Notes: generated by a model from the letters alone, not told the origin. 64,000 nt of DNA from Streptomyces sp. WMMC940 (GCF_027460265.1 NZ_JAPZBC010000001.1:6016001-6080000); one strand, 5' to 3'. Numbered from the stretch's first letter, positions 1 through 9,345 are shown. Numbers and translations: made by a program.

Positions 1-317
1 TCTCCCCCGTCCGCGAGGGCCGCGGCCTCCGCCACCGAAGGGGTGCCCACCGCGACCGCCGCCGCGGACGGGTTCGGCACCGGTACCCGGGCGAGCTCCG
101 CGGCGGCGTACGTCCGCAACGGGACGCCGAGCGCGGCCGCCGCGGCCGCGATGCCCGGTTCGCGCGCCTTGGCCGTCACCGTCGCGACCGCCACGACGGA
201 ACCCGCCGGAGCCCGCGCCTCCCGCAGCGCCTCCCGGACGAGAGCGAGCACCTCGTCCGCGGACGCGCCCCTGCGTGCCCCGACACCGACGACGAACCGG
301 CCCGCGCGGCCGGTCAT
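1..317 (-). CDS. CobE/CbiG C-terminal-type cobalamin protein (3' end outside the window)
   Basis: The 105 visible N-terminal residues begin MTGRAGRFVVGVGARRGASA and continue with an alanine-rich alpha/beta pattern and a VGTPSVAEAAAL segment. This is the pattern of the CobE/CbiG C-terminal domain, which acts in corrin-ring opening and contraction steps of cobalamin synthesis. The ATG at 317 is the first start that gives this fold a complete N-terminus. The gene runs off the left edge, so a further fused domain cannot be excluded. It lies on the same strand as the cobB-cobQ genes but is separated from them by the ZIP gene on the other strand. Confidence 0.75.
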   Translation of the reverse strand, partial: MTGRAGRFVVGVGARRGASADEVLALVREALREARAPAGSVVAVATVTAKAREPGIAAAAAALGVPLRTYAAAELARVPVPNPSAAAVAVGTPSVAEAAALADGG

Positions 318-364
318 GGCGTGGCACCCGGCAGGGTGGCGGTGGGATCGGCTAGCAAGAACCC

Positions 365-1108
365 ATGGCGGTGTTCGTCGCGCTCGGCGCGTTCCTGATG
401 ACGCTGTTCGGCGGCTGGGCGGCGCAGCGCGTCACCGACCGACGGCACCTCGTGCTCGGCCTCGCCGGGGGGTTGATGCTGGGTGTCGCCGGACTCGATC
501 TGCTGCCGGAGGCGATGGCGGCCGCGGGCGAGGAGGTCTTCGGCGTACCGCGGGCCGTGCTGCTGTTCGTCGGCGGCTTTCTGCTGGCCCACGTGGTGGA
601 GCGGTTGCTCGCCGGCCGGCAGGCCGCGCACGGGGCGTACAACGGCGGCCGGCGCGCCCACGACCACCGCGTACCGCAGGTCGGCATGACCGCCGCCGCC
701 TCCATGGTGCTGCACAGCCTGATGGACGGCATCGCCATCGGCGCGGCCTTCCAGGCGGGCGGTGGGATGGGGCTCACCGTCGCGCTCGCGGTCATCACCC
801 ACGACTTCGCCGACGGGTTCAACACGTACACCGTCACCAGCCTGTACGGGAACGAGCGCCGCAAGGCCGTCGCCATGCTCTTCGCCGCTGCCCTCGCCCC
901 GGTGGTCGGCGCGGCCTCGACCCTGCTGTTCACCATGCCGCCCGAGGCGCTCGGCAGCTATCTCGGCTTCTTCGGCGGCGCGTTGCTCTATCTCGCCGCC
1001 GCGGAGATCCTCCCGGAGGCCCACCACGCGCACCCGGCCCGGTCGACCCTGCTGTGCACGGTCTCGGGCGCGGCGTTCATCTGGCTGGTGACGGGCCTGG
1101 CGGAGTGA
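365..1108 (+). CDS. ZIP-family divalent metal transporter
   Basis: The 247-residue protein has about eight hydrophobic segments. Two carry the ZIP metal-site signatures: HSLMDGIAIGAAF in the fourth and THDFADGFNTYTV in the fifth, each with His and Asp. A His-rich cytoplasmic loop (HDHR) lies before them, as is usual in ZIPs. The family moves Zn, Fe, Mn, Co or Ni into or out of the cytoplasm. The gene is inserted between cobalamin genes on the opposite strand, so cobalt handling is a reasonable inference, but the substrate cannot be read from sequence. The ribosome site before ATG 365 is weak. Confidence 0.8.
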   Translation: MAVFVALGAFLMTLFGGWAAQRVTDRRHLVLGLAGGLMLGVAGLDLLPEAMAAAGEEVFGVPRAVLLFVGGFLLAHVVERLLAGRQAAHGAYNGGRRAHDHRVPQVGMTAAASMVLHSLMDGIAIGAAFQAGGGMGLTVALAVITHDFADGFNTYTVTSLYGNERRKAVAMLFAAALAPVVGAASTLLFTMPPEALGSYLGFFGGALLYLAAAEILPEAHHAHPARSTLLCTVSGAAFIWLVTGLAE

Positions 1109-1191
1109 CGCGCCGGAGCCCAGGGCGGGTTTCGGGAGTCCCGTCGGGTCGGGGGCGGACGACGCTGCTCTCGAAACACGCCCCAGGGCGC

Positions 1192-2565
1192 CTATGCCGT
1201 CGCGTCCCACGCCGCGCACCTCTCCGCGAACCGCCGTGCCGCGCCCGGCGCGCCCGCCCAGTGCGTGTGCACATAGCTCGCGTGCACCCCGCCCCGGACG
1301 AAGCCCTCCACCCGGGGCTCCGGCTGCCGGAGCCCCCAGGCCGGATCCGCCCCCGCGCCCGGCTCCGTGACGGTGCGGTGGAACTCGTGGCCGCGCATCC
1401 GGGTCCCTGCCGGGGCCAGGACGCTGTCGCTCACCGCCACGGCGTCCCGGTAGCCCAGTGTCAGCCGGTCCGACATCCGCGCGTCGGCGTCCAGCACCCC
1501 GCACATGGGCCGGCCGTCCAGGGAGCGCGCGAGGTACAGCAGCCCGGCGCACTCGGCGGCGACGGGCGCCCCCGAGCGGGCCAGCTCCGCTACCGCCTTG
1601 CGCAGACGGGAGTTGGCGGACAGCTCCGGCGCGTACACCTCGGGGAAGCCGCCGCCGATGACCAGGCCGGCCGTCCCGGCGGGCAGATCCTCGTCGTGCA
1701 GCGGGTCGAAGGCGACGACCTCCGCGCCGGCAGCCGTCAGCAGCTCCGTGTGCTCGGCGTACGAGAAGGTGAACGCGGCGCCCCCGGCCACGGCGACGAG
1801 GGGCCGCCGGTCCCGCGCCCGGACCGCGGGGGAACCCAGTGCCGTCCCGGGCTCCCAGGGGCCCCCGGTGAGCGGCGGCGCGCTGCGCGCCAGGGCCAGC
1901 AGCGCTTCCAGGTCGCAGCCCGCGCGTACCTGCTCGGCCTGCGCCGCGACCGCGTCGACCGCCTCGCTCCGCCGCTCGGCGACCGGCACGAGTCCCAGGT
2001 GCCGCGACGGCGTCGCCACCGCGGGCGCCCGGCGCAGCACACCGAGCACCGGCACCCCGGACTCCTCCAGGGCCTCCCGCAGCAGGGCCTCGTGGCGATC
2101 GGTGGCGACCTTGTTGAGGATCACCCCGCCGAGCCGCACCCCGGGGTCCCAGGACGCGAATCCGTGCACCAGCGCCGCCACCGACCGCGACTGCGAGGAC
2201 GCGTCGACGACCAGCACCACCGGCGCTCCGAGCAGCTTGGCGACCTGGGCCGTGGAGGCCAGCTCGCCGGCCCCCGCGGCCCCGTCGTACAGCCCCATCA
2301 CGCCCTCGACGACGGCCAGGTCGCAGCCGTGCGCGCCGTGCGAGAACAGCGGGGCGACCAGCTCCGTGCCGCACATGTACGCGTCGAGGTTGCGGCCCGG
2401 TCGCCCGGTGGCGAGCGCGTGGTAGCCGGGGTCGATGTAGTCGGGACCCACCTTGTGCGGGGAGACGGCGAGTCCGGCGGCCGTGAAGGCCGCCATCAGA
2501 CCCGTCGCGACGGTGGTCTTGCCGCTGCCGGAGGCCGGGGCCGCGACGACCAGACGTGCTACCAC
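1192..2565 (-). CDS. cobB: Cobyrinate a,c-diamide synthase
   Basis: The 457-residue protein starts at GTG 2565 with a P-loop of the dethiobiotin-synthetase type (APASGSGKTTVATGL) and ends with a class I glutamine amidotransferase domain containing the nucleophile region (VAAECAGLLYLARSL). It amidates the a and c carboxylates of cobyrinate using ATP and glutamine in cobalamin synthesis (CobB in the aerobic naming, CbiA in the anaerobic). It is the last gene of the minus-strand run cobQ, chelatase, cobO, cobB, lying 19 bases after the cobO stop. The length is normal for the family. Confidence 0.93.
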   Translation of the reverse strand: MVARLVVAAPASGSGKTTVATGLMAAFTAAGLAVSPHKVGPDYIDPGYHALATGRPGRNLDAYMCGTELVAPLFSHGAHGCDLAVVEGVMGLYDGAAGAGELASTAQVAKLLGAPVVLVVDASSQSRSVAALVHGFASWDPGVRLGGVILNKVATDRHEALLREALEESGVPVLGVLRRAPAVATPSRHLGLVPVAERRSEAVDAVAAQAEQVRAGCDLEALLALARSAPPLTGGPWEPGTALGSPAVRARDRRPLVAVAGGAAFTFSYAEHTELLTAAGAEVVAFDPLHDEDLPAGTAGLVIGGGFPEVYAPELSANSRLRKAVAELARSGAPVAAECAGLLYLARSLDGRPMCGVLDADARMSDRLTLGYRDAVAVSDSVLAPAGTRMRGHEFHRTVTEPGAGADPAWGLRQPEPRVEGFVRGGVHASYVHTHWAGAPGAARRFAERCAAWDATA

Positions 2566-2584
2566 GTTCTGCCTGCCGATCGCT

Positions 2585-3193
2585 CTACCACTCGATGCCC
2601 CGCTGGCCCTTCTGGCCCGCGTCCATCGGATGCCTGACCTTGGACATGTCGGTCACGAGGTCGGCGAACTCCTGCAGCTCCCGCGGGGCGTTGCGGCCGG
2701 TGATCACGACGTGCTGGGTGCCGGGCCGGTCGCGCAGCACCTCGATCACCTCGGCCGTGTCGATCCAGCCCCAGTGCAGCAGATACGCGAACTCGTCGAG
2801 CACGTAGAACTTGTACGTCCCGGCGGCCAGATCGCGCTTCACCTGCTCCCAGCCCTCGCGCGCCTTGTCCTCGTGGGACTGCTCGCCCTCGGCCGTCGGG
2901 CGCTGGATCCAGGACCAGCCCTCGCCCATCTTGTGCCAGTGGACGGTGCCGCCCTCGCCGCTCGCGCCGAGGACCTTGAGGGCGTTCTCCTCGCCGACCT
3001 TCCACTTCGCCGACTTGACGAACTGGAACACCCCGACCGGCCAGCCCTGGTTCCAGGCGCGCAGCGCCATCCCGAAGGCGGCCGTGGACTTCCCCTTGCC
3101 GATTCCCGTGTGCACCATCACCAGCGGTCGGTTGCGGCGCTGGCGGGTGGTGAGACCGTCGTCCGGAACCACGTCCGGCTTTCCCTGCGGCAC
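2585..3193 (-). CDS. cobO: Cob(I)alamin / cobyrinate diamide adenosyltransferase (CobO type)
   Basis: The 202-residue protein has the P-loop HTGIGKGKSTAAFGMALRA near residues 28-46 and conserved segments GEGWSW and VLDEF typical of CobO/BtuR/CobA adenosyltransferases. It adds the 5'-deoxyadenosyl group to the reduced cobalt of the corrin ring. The GTG start at 3193 shares one base with the TAG stop of the upstream chelatase gene (TAGTG), so translation of the two is probably coupled. Confidence 0.93.
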   Translation of the reverse strand: MPQGKPDVVPDDGLTTRQRRNRPLVMVHTGIGKGKSTAAFGMALRAWNQGWPVGVFQFVKSAKWKVGEENALKVLGASGEGGTVHWHKMGEGWSWIQRPTAEGEQSHEDKAREGWEQVKRDLAAGTYKFYVLDEFAYLLHWGWIDTAEVIEVLRDRPGTQHVVITGRNAPRELQEFADLVTDMSKVRHPMDAGQKGQRGIEW

Positions 3194-5298
3194 TACGCTG
3201 CCCTCCTGTTGCGGACCGTGCTGTCGGTTCCCGTCGTCGCCGCCCGTACGTCCCGGACCAGCCCGGCGATGCTGTCGGCGCGCAGCTCGTCCAGGGTGAC
3301 GGCGGTGCCGCCGAGGTCACGGGCGAGGTTCCCGGCCAGGCCGAGTCGCACCGGGCCCGCCTCGCAGTCCACGACCACCGAGGCCGTGCCCTCGGCGGAG
3401 TGCAGCCGGGCCGCGCGCCCCGCGAGCGCCAGGGCGTCGCCACCGCGCGCACCGGTCGCCCGTCCGTCGGTCACGACCACCAGCAGCGGCCGCCGCGAGG
3501 GGTCGCGCAGCCGCTCCACCCGCAGGACGTCATGGGCCTTCAGCAGCCCGGCGGCCAGCGGTGTCCGGCCGCCCGTCGGCAGCTCCTCCAGCCGTGCGGC
3601 GGCGGCGTCCACGGACGAGGTCGGCGGCAGCGCCACCTCGGCGCCGGTGCCCCGGAAGGTGACCAGTCCGACCTTGTCCCGGCGCTGGTAGGCGTCCAGC
3701 AGCAGCGACAGCACCGCGCCCTTCACGGAACTCATGCGCCTGCGGGCCGCCATGGAGCCGGAGGCGTCCACGACGAAGAGCACGAGATTGCCCTCGCGGC
3801 CCTCGCGGGCGGCCTGCCGCAGATCGTCCCGGCGGACCACGAGGCCCGGTCCGGAGCGGCCTCGGGCCCGCTGGTGCGGCGCCGCCGCCCGCACCGTCGC
3901 CGCCAGGTGCAGCTTGGTCAGCGTCCCCCGCGGTCGGCGCGCTCCGGTGGTCCTGCCGTGCTCGGTACGGGCCCGGGAGCGGCGCCCCGCGGCGCCCTCG
4001 CCGAGGCCGGGCACGCTGAGCACCTTCGTACGGAACGGCTCCGCGGCCCGCTCGGCGGCCCGCTCGCCCGCGCCGGTGCTCGCGGCGGGCGGTCCGGCGG
4101 GTTCGGACGGCTCCGGCTGCCCGGCGGGCGACTCGGACGGCTCGGGCTGCCCGGCGGGCGGGGCGGAGTCGGGCCCCTGGCCCTGCGGCGGGACCCCTCC
4201 GCCGCCGGGGCCGCCGTCCGGGCCGGACGGATCCGTGTCGGGGTCCGGATCGGGGTCGGTGTCCGGGTCCGGCCGGTCGTCCCCGCCGAACTGCTCCAGC
4301 GTCTCGTCGAGTTTGTCCTCGTCGAGGCCGGGCGCGTCGAACGGGTTGCGCCGGCGCCGGTGGGGGAGTGCGAGGAGCGCGGCCTGCCGCACGTCCTCCT
4401 CGCGCACGGCCGTACGACCCGCCCACGCGGCCAGCGCCGTCGCGGTGCGGGCCATCACGATGTCGGCGCGCATGCCGTCCACCTCGAACGCCGCGCAGGT
4501 GGCGGCGATCTGCCGTAGCGCCGCGTCCCCGAGCTCCACCCGGGGCAGCAGGATCCGCGCGGTCACGATGCGCTCCCGCAGTGCCGCTTCCTCGTCCGCC
4601 CAGCGGGCCGCGAAGGCCGCGGGGTCGTCGTCGTGGGCGAGCCTGCGCCGGACGACCTCCACCCGCTGCTCCGGATCCCGCGACGCGGCGACCTCCACGG
4701 TCAGCCCGAAGCGGTCGAGCAACTGGGGCCGCAGCTCCCCCTCTTCGGGATTCATCGTGCCGACGAGCAGGAACCGCGCGGCGTGCCGTACGGACACACC
4801 CTCGCGCTCGACGTAGGAGGCGCCCATCGCGGCCGCGTCCAGCAGCAGGTCGACCAGATGGTCGTGGAGCAGATTGACCTCGTCGACGTACAGCACGCCC
4901 CGGTGGGCGTCGGCGAGCAGACCGGGCTCGAACGCCTTCACCCCGTCCGCGAGGGCCCGCTCGATGTCGAGCGCGCCGACGAGCCGGTCCTCCGAGGCAC
5001 CGACGGGCAGTTCGACCATCCTGGCCGGGCGTGCCGCGGCGGGCGCGGCCTCGTGCGGCCCGTCCGGGCAGCCCGGGTCCGGCGCCCCGGGCGAGCAGGA
5101 GAACCGGCAGCCCGCGACCACGTCGACATCGGGCATCAGCGCGGCGAGGGCGCGCACGGCCGTCGACTTGGCGGTGCCCTTCTCCCCGCGTACGAGCACT
5201 CCGCCGACGGCGGGGCTGACCGCGTTCAGCAGCAGGGCCAGCCGCAGGTCGTCCATGCCGACGACCGCCGTGAAGGGGTAGTGGGGTGCGTTGCTCAC
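3193..5298 (-). CDS. Fused ChlI/ChlD-type magnesium/cobalt chelatase subunit
   Basis: The 701-residue protein has an N-terminal AAA+ domain (Walker A in [16 protein letters not shown] around residue 40; Walker B in LYVDEVNLL), a proline- and acid-rich linker of about 150 residues, and a C-terminal von Willebrand A domain with the metal-binding DASGS motif. This I-D fusion is common in actinobacteria, where it is thought to drive cobalt insertion with CobN, which is not in this window. The GTG start at 5298 overlaps the cobQ stop as GTGA, which fits the motif start [13 protein letters not shown]. An open frame extends further upstream but only as a shadow of cobQ. Confidence 0.9.
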   Translation of the reverse strand: MSNAPHYPFTAVVGMDDLRLALLLNAVSPAVGGVLVRGEKGTAKSTAVRALAALMPDVDVVAGCRFSCSPGAPDPGCPDGPHEAAPAAARPARMVELPVGASEDRLVGALDIERALADGVKAFEPGLLADAHRGVLYVDEVNLLHDHLVDLLLDAAAMGASYVEREGVSVRHAARFLLVGTMNPEEGELRPQLLDRFGLTVEVAASRDPEQRVEVVRRRLAHDDDPAAFAARWADEEAALRERIVTARILLPRVELGDAALRQIAATCAAFEVDGMRADIVMARTATALAAWAGRTAVREEDVRQAALLALPHRRRRNPFDAPGLDEDKLDETLEQFGGDDRPDPDTDPDPDPDTDPSGPDGGPGGGGVPPQGQGPDSAPPAGQPEPSESPAGQPEPSEPAGPPAASTGAGERAAERAAEPFRTKVLSVPGLGEGAAGRRSRARTEHGRTTGARRPRGTLTKLHLAATVRAAAPHQRARGRSGPGLVVRRDDLRQAAREGREGNLVLFVVDASGSMAARRRMSSVKGAVLSLLLDAYQRRDKVGLVTFRGTGAEVALPPTSSVDAAAARLEELPTGGRTPLAAGLLKAHDVLRVERLRDPSRRPLLVVVTDGRATGARGGDALALAGRAARLHSAEGTASVVVDCEAGPVRLGLAGNLARDLGGTAVTLDELRADSIAGLVRDVRAATTGTDSTVRNRRAA

Positions 5299-6848
5299 TG
5301 TGCGGCTCCAGGGGTTCCGGCGGCGGGCGCACCGGGGAGGTCGGGGGCGCCCGGCGGGATGAACGGCAGACCCGAGGGCGCGCCGCCCTCGATGAGACGG
5401 AGGAGCGCGTCCGTGTCCGCGTGCTCCTCGACGAGGTCGCCGAGGCGGTCGAGCTGTGCCTCGCGCAGGTCGGCGAAGGAGGTGTCCGGGGCGGGGACGA
5501 AGCGGCGGCCCGACGCCGCGGCGACGGCGCGCAGGAACGCCCGGCGGAATCCGTCGCTCTCCAGCGATCCGTGCCAGTGGGTGCCCCACACCTCACCGAC
5601 CCGGCAGCCGTCGAGGAACGGCTCGCCGTCGAGCACCTCGGCGACGCCGTGATGGATCTCGTAGCCCTCGACCGGCTGCCCCAGCGCCTCACCGGACGGG
5701 CGGGCGAGCGTCTTCTCCACGGCGAAGCGCACCCGGACCGGCAGCAGTCCGAGGCCCGGCACGGCTCCGGCCCGCGACTCGACCTCGTCGTCGATGTGCT
5801 CGCCGAGCACCTGGAAGCCGCCGCAGATGCCGAGCACGGGCCGGCCCTCCGTCGCCCGCCGGGCGAGCGCGCCGGCGAGACCGCGCTCGCGCAGCCATTC
5901 CAGGGCGCGCACGGTGCCGCGGGTACCGGGCACGATCACCAGGTCGGCATCGGCCAGTTCCTCGGGGCGGTCGACGAAGCGCACGACCACTCCCGGCTCG
6001 GCGGCCAGCGCGTCCACGTCGGTGAAGTTGGACATCAGCGGCACGGCGCACACGGCCACGCGCAGCACGTCCTCGCCGACCGGCGGCGCCACCACCGACT
6101 CGCGCACGGTGCCGCGCAGCGACACCCGCAGTCCGTCCTCCTCGTCGATACCGAGCCCGTGCGCGTACGGCAGCACGCCGAAGGTGCGCCGCCCGGTGAG
6201 TCCGTGGAGCATCTCCAGCCCCGGCTCGAGCAGCGTGACGTCGCCGCGGAACTTGTTGACGAGGTATCCGGCGATCAGCTCCTGGTCCTCCGGGGTCAGC
6301 AGCGCGGTCGTGCCGAAGAACTGGGCGAAGACCCCACCCCGGTCGATGTCTCCCACGACCAGCACCGGGAGGCGCGCGGCGCGGGCGATGCCCATGTTGA
6401 CGATGTCCGTGCGTCGGAGATTGATCTCCGCGGGGCTGCCCGCGCCCTCGCAGATCACCGCGTCGTACGTGCTCCGCAACTCGTCCAGGCAGTCCATCAC
6501 CGGCTCGAACAGCGCCTTCTGGCGCCCTCCGTGGTAGCCGCGAGCGCTCAGCTCGCCCACGGGCCGGCCCATCAGCACGACCTGGCTGGACCGGTCGCCG
6601 CCGGGCTTCAACAGCACCGGGTTCATCAGGGCCGTGGGTTCCACCCGTGCGGCCTGCGCCTGCATGGCCTGCGCCCGGCCGATCTCGGCGCCCTCGCGGG
6701 TGACGAAGGAGTTGAGGGACATGTTCTGCCCCTTGAAGGGCGCGACCTTCACGCCCCGGCGCACCAGCCAACGGCAGATCCCCGCCGTGACGACGCTCTT
6801 TCCGGCGTCCGAGGTGGTGCCGGCGACCAGCAGCCCGCCCCCGCTCAT
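5295..6848 (-). CDS. cobQ: Cobyric acid synthase
   Basis: The 517-residue protein starts [20 protein letters not shown] with a P-loop of the dethiobiotin-synthetase type. Its C-terminal glutamine amidotransferase domain has the nucleophile motif [11 protein letters not shown]. It amidates the b, d, e and g positions of adenosyl-cobyrinate a,c-diamide. The ATG at 6848 is the family start, and it lies inside the CTCAT repeat at the left end of the IS110 element, so everything upstream of it is now IS sequence. The frame stays open for 33 more codons into the IS (to ATG 6947), so an extended product is possible. An AAAGGA motif about 10 bases upstream, provided by the IS end, could serve as a ribosome site. 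Confidence 0.93.
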   Translation of the reverse strand: MSGGGLLVAGTTSDAGKSVVTAGICRWLVRRGVKVAPFKGQNMSLNSFVTREGAEIGRAQAMQAQAARVEPTALMNPVLLKPGGDRSSQVVLMGRPVGELSARGYHGGRQKALFEPVMDCLDELRSTYDAVICEGAGSPAEINLRRTDIVNMGIARAARLPVLVVGDIDRGGVFAQFFGTTALLTPEDQELIAGYLVNKFRGDVTLLEPGLEMLHGLTGRRTFGVLPYAHGLGIDEEDGLRVSLRGTVRESVVAPPVGEDVLRVAVCAVPLMSNFTDVDALAAEPGVVVRFVDRPEELADADLVIVPGTRGTVRALEWLRERGLAGALARRATEGRPVLGICGGFQVLGEHIDDEVESRAGAVPGLGLLPVRVRFAVEKTLARPSGEALGQPVEGYEIHHGVAEVLDGEPFLDGCRVGEVWGTHWHGSLESDGFRRAFLRAVAAASGRRFVPAPDTSFADLREAQLDRLGDLVEEHADTDALLRLIEGGAPSGLPFIPPGAPDLPGAPAAGTPGAAQ

Positions 6849-7087
6849 TAGAGGACCATCCTTTCTGCAGCCCTCTTCGGTAGGGTTGTGACCTCTCGGT
6901 CCCGGTGGGTGCATGGCCAGTGTCGCGAGCTGCTCGACGGCCAACATGAGTTACGCCAGCCCCGCCGGGCCGAGGCCGTCTGATCGGCTTCAGGGACACG
7001 CCCCGCAGAGGGCCGATTAATGAGCTCCCGGCAGACGACCTCATCACCGGGCAGGTGCTCCGTCACAGGCACAGGAGTACGACCTTC
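6849..7087 (+). ncRNA. Candidate bridge RNA region of the IS110 element
   Basis: In the IS110 group the non-coding stretch between the left end and the transposase encodes a bridge RNA with a target-binding loop followed by a donor-binding loop. Here ACATGAG (6944-6950) is fully complementary to the core plus right target (CTCATGT in the rejoined site). Further on, TTAATGAG (7017-7024) pairs with the core plus element left end (CTCATTAG) with one G-U pair. Nearby stems visible by eye are GGCC/GGCC (6915-6918 with 6939-6942) enclosing CGAG/CTCG, and ATCGGC/GCCGAT (6983-6988 with 7012-7017). Clear left-guide segments were not found. RNA ends are unknown. Confidence 0.5.
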
Positions 7088-8308
7088 GTGTTCATCGGGT
7101 GGGACTGGGCGACCGAGACCCATGACGTGACCGTCATGGACGACGCCGGAAAACGCATCGACCGGTGGGAACTCGCCCACACCGAGGAGGGGTTCACCAA
7201 GACTCTGGCGAGGCTGCGCAAACACGGTGCTCCGGCAGACCTGCCCGTAGCGATCGAGACCACCCGCGGCCTGGCCGTCGACCGCCTCCTTGCCGCCGGA
7301 CACCCCATCGTGCCGGTGCACCCCAACGCCTTCCACGCCATGCGGGCACGCTGGGGCGCCTCCAAGGCCAAGACCGACGCCGGCGACAGCATGAAACTCG
7401 CCGACTACCTGCGCACCGACGGGCACATGCTGCCCAGACTGGAACCCACCGAGCAGGCCACCCTCGACCTCCAGGCCCTCACCCGGCAGCGTGCCGACCA
7501 CATCGAGGCCAAGGTCGCCGCCGTCAACCAGCTCGCCGCCCTGCTGGACGAGCACTGGCCCGGGGGCAAGGCCGTCTTCTACGAACTCGACAGCGACATC
7601 GCCATGGCCTTCCTGGAGCGCTACCCCACCCCGGCCTCCGCCGCCAGGCTCACCGCCGGACGTCTCGAAGCCTGGTGCAAGCGCCACGGATACTCCGGGA
7701 AGAAGCCCGGCAGCGTCCTGATCGAACGCCTGCGCTTGGCCCCGAAGGCCGCCTCCCGCCTCAGCGAACAGGTCGCCGGACAGCTCGTCCGAGTCCAGGT
7801 GCAGCTGGTGCAGGGCATACGCGCGACGATCCGTGTCTTGGACAAGTCCATCGCCGAAGCAGCCGCAACCCATCCCTACGCACCGCTTTTCGCCACCATG
7901 CCGCGCATCGGCAAGGTCAGCCTCGGGCAGATCATCGGCGAGATCGGCCCGATCCTGGAACGCGCCCAGACCTGCGAACAACTCGTCGCCGAAGCTGGCG
8001 TCGTCCCGGTCACCCGGGCCTCGGGCAAGGCCCGCACACTCTCCTTCCGCTTCGCGACCAACCGAAGAGCTCGACTCGCGCTGACGACCTTCGCCGACAA
8101 CAGCCGCCACGGCAGCGACTGGGCCGCCAAGATCTACAACGACGCCAGGGCGCGCAAGAAGCGACACCCCCACGCGATCCGCATCCTGGCCCGAGCATGG
8201 CTCCGCGTGATGTGGGCCTGCTGGCGCGACGGCACCTGCTATGACCCCGTGATCCACCAATCCAACAGCAAGATCAACACGACCGCGGAGACGCGGATGG
8301 CGGCATAG
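7088..8308 (+). CDS. IS110-family transposase (DEDD recombinase)
   Basis: The 406-residue protein starts at GTG 7088 (VFIGWDWATET), preceded by AGGAG with 10 bases of spacing. The RuvC-like catalytic residues are present at Asp6 (GWDW), Glu57 (AIETT), Asp97 and Asp100 (KTDAGDS). The C-terminal Transposase_20 domain has the expected PRIGKVSLGQIIGEIG segment and the serine nucleophile candidate Ser312 in RASGK. All parts are intact and the length is normal, so the enzyme is probably active. It recombines DNA guided by a bridge RNA rather than by terminal repeats. Confidence 0.95.
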   Translation: MFIGWDWATETHDVTVMDDAGKRIDRWELAHTEEGFTKTLARLRKHGAPADLPVAIETTRGLAVDRLLAAGHPIVPVHPNAFHAMRARWGASKAKTDAGDSMKLADYLRTDGHMLPRLEPTEQATLDLQALTRQRADHIEAKVAAVNQLAALLDEHWPGGKAVFYELDSDIAMAFLERYPTPASAARLTAGRLEAWCKRHGYSGKKPGSVLIERLRLAPKAASRLSEQVAGQLVRVQVQLVQGIRATIRVLDKSIAEAAATHPYAPLFATMPRIGKVSLGQIIGEIGPILERAQTCEQLVAEAGVVPVTRASGKARTLSFRFATNRRARLALTTFADNSRHGSDWAAKIYNDARARKKRHPHAIRILARAWLRVMWACWRDGTCYDPVIHQSNSKINTTAETRMAA

Positions 8309-8325
8309 AGGTTGACTCAGGAAAC

Positions 8326-9309
8326 TCATGTGCGCCTCCGCCCCAGGGCCCCGGCCGCGAGGCGCCCGCCCGCGCACACCGCGAGCGCCAGCACCCCCAC
8401 GCGCCGCGAGAGCCGTACCGCCCGTTCGATGTCCGCGACCTCGACGGCCCGGCCGCCGGCGCCGTTGAGCACGGGCCGGTGCTCGACCCGGCCGCCGTAC
8501 GAGAGCGTCCCGCCGAGCCGTACGCCGAGGGCTCCGGCGAACGCGGCCTCCACGGGACCGGCGTTGGGGCTCGGGTGCTTCGCGGCGTCCCGGCGCCAGG
8601 CGCGGGCGGCGCCGCGCGGGTCGCCGCCCGCGGCGGTCGCCAGCGCCGCGGTGAGCCGGGCCCCGGGCCAGCCCGCGAGGTCGTCGAGCCGGGCGGAGGC
8701 CCAGCCGTACCGCCGGTAGCGCGGGGACTTGTGGCCGACCATCGCGTCCAGGGTGTTGACGGCGCGGAACCCGACGAGGCCCGGCACCCCGCCGACCGCG
8801 CCCCAGACGAGCGCGCCCACGACGGCGTCCGAGGTGTTCTCGGCGACGGACTCCACGACGGCGCGGGCGATGCCGGCGCCGTCCAGCGCCTGCGGGTCGC
8901 GCCCGCACAGACGCGGCAGCCGCTCCCTGGCGACCTCGATGTCCCCGGCCGCCAGCGCCCCGCCGATCGCCCGCGCCTCCAGGCCCAGCGAGGTGCCGCC
9001 GACGACGGCCCAGGTGGCGGCCGCGGTCAGGGCGACGGCGGCGCCGCGCGACCGGCGTGCGGAGGCGGCGGCCAGCGCGCCCGCGGCGATCGCGCCCCCG
9101 GCGCACACCGCGGTGTGCAGGGCGCCCCAGCCGCGGTGGTCGCGCCAGAGTCTCCGTTCGAGAGCGGCGGCGGCCCGGCCGAAGGCGGCGACCGGGTGCC
9201 CGCGGCGTGGATCGCCGAGGAGCAGGTCGCCGGCCAGCCCGGCCGCGGCGCCGTACGCGAACGTGATGTCCGGGCGCGGCGCGCCCGGCCCCCCCGGTTC
9301 GGCAGGCAT
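8326..9309 (-). CDS. cobD: Adenosylcobinamide-phosphate synthase (CobD/CbiB)
   Basis: The 327-residue integral membrane protein contains the family segments GDPRRGHPVAAFGR, ENTSDAVVGALVWGA and VNTLDAMVGHKSPRYRRYG. It attaches aminopropanol phosphate to adenosyl-cobyric acid. ATG 9309 is preferred over GTG 9321 because GAGGA stands five bases before it. The gene is the first coding region after the B12 riboswitch. Its TGA stop (8326-8328) lies within the right-hand CTCAT copy of the IS element, so the protein is complete despite the insertion. Confidence 0.92.
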   Translation of the reverse strand: MPAEPGGPGAPRPDITFAYGAAAGLAGDLLLGDPRRGHPVAAFGRAAAALERRLWRDHRGWGALHTAVCAGGAIAAGALAAASARRSRGAAVALTAAATWAVVGGTSLGLEARAIGGALAAGDIEVARERLPRLCGRDPQALDGAGIARAVVESVAENTSDAVVGALVWGAVGGVPGLVGFRAVNTLDAMVGHKSPRYRRYGWASARLDDLAGWPGARLTAALATAAGGDPRGAARAWRRDAAKHPSPNAGPVEAAFAGALGVRLGGTLSYGGRVEHRPVLNGAGGRAVEVADIERAVRLSRRVGVLALAVCAGGRLAAGALGRRRT

Positions 9310-9345
9310 GTTCGTCCTCACTCAGGGTCCGCGCCCTGGCTCGAC

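Larger units (their letters stand above)
6844..8324 (+). mobile_element. IS110-family insertion element at the cobD/cobQ junction
   Basis: The bounds are inferred from a CTCAT repeat at 6844-6848 and again at 8325-8329; one copy belongs to the target. This gives an element of 1481 bp with no terminal inverted repeats, about 240 non-coding bases before the transposase and only 16 after it. That layout is typical of the IS110 group. Removing the element rejoins the flanks as GCTCATGTGCG, which restores an ATGA overlap between the cobD stop and the cobQ start. The transposase is intact, so the insertion may be recent. The element lies antisense to the cob operon. Confidence 0.88.

Noticed and set aside
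1109..1191. Bidirectional terminator between the ZIP gene and cobB
   Set aside because: The best pairing (GGGCGGGTTTCG with CGAAACACGCCC) has mismatches and a loop of over 30 bases.
43..2637. 864-codon plus-strand frame across cobB and the ZIP gene
   Set aside because: It is the shadow of genes with clear family motifs on other frames. Its product is Arg/Gly/Ala/Pro rich with no family pattern.
6916..6996. Left guide segments of the bridge RNA (GGCCAGTG and TTCAGGGA)
   Set aside because: Both match flanking or element sequence with wobble pairs, but they are not placed next to the core (11 and 3 bases away), so they may be chance.
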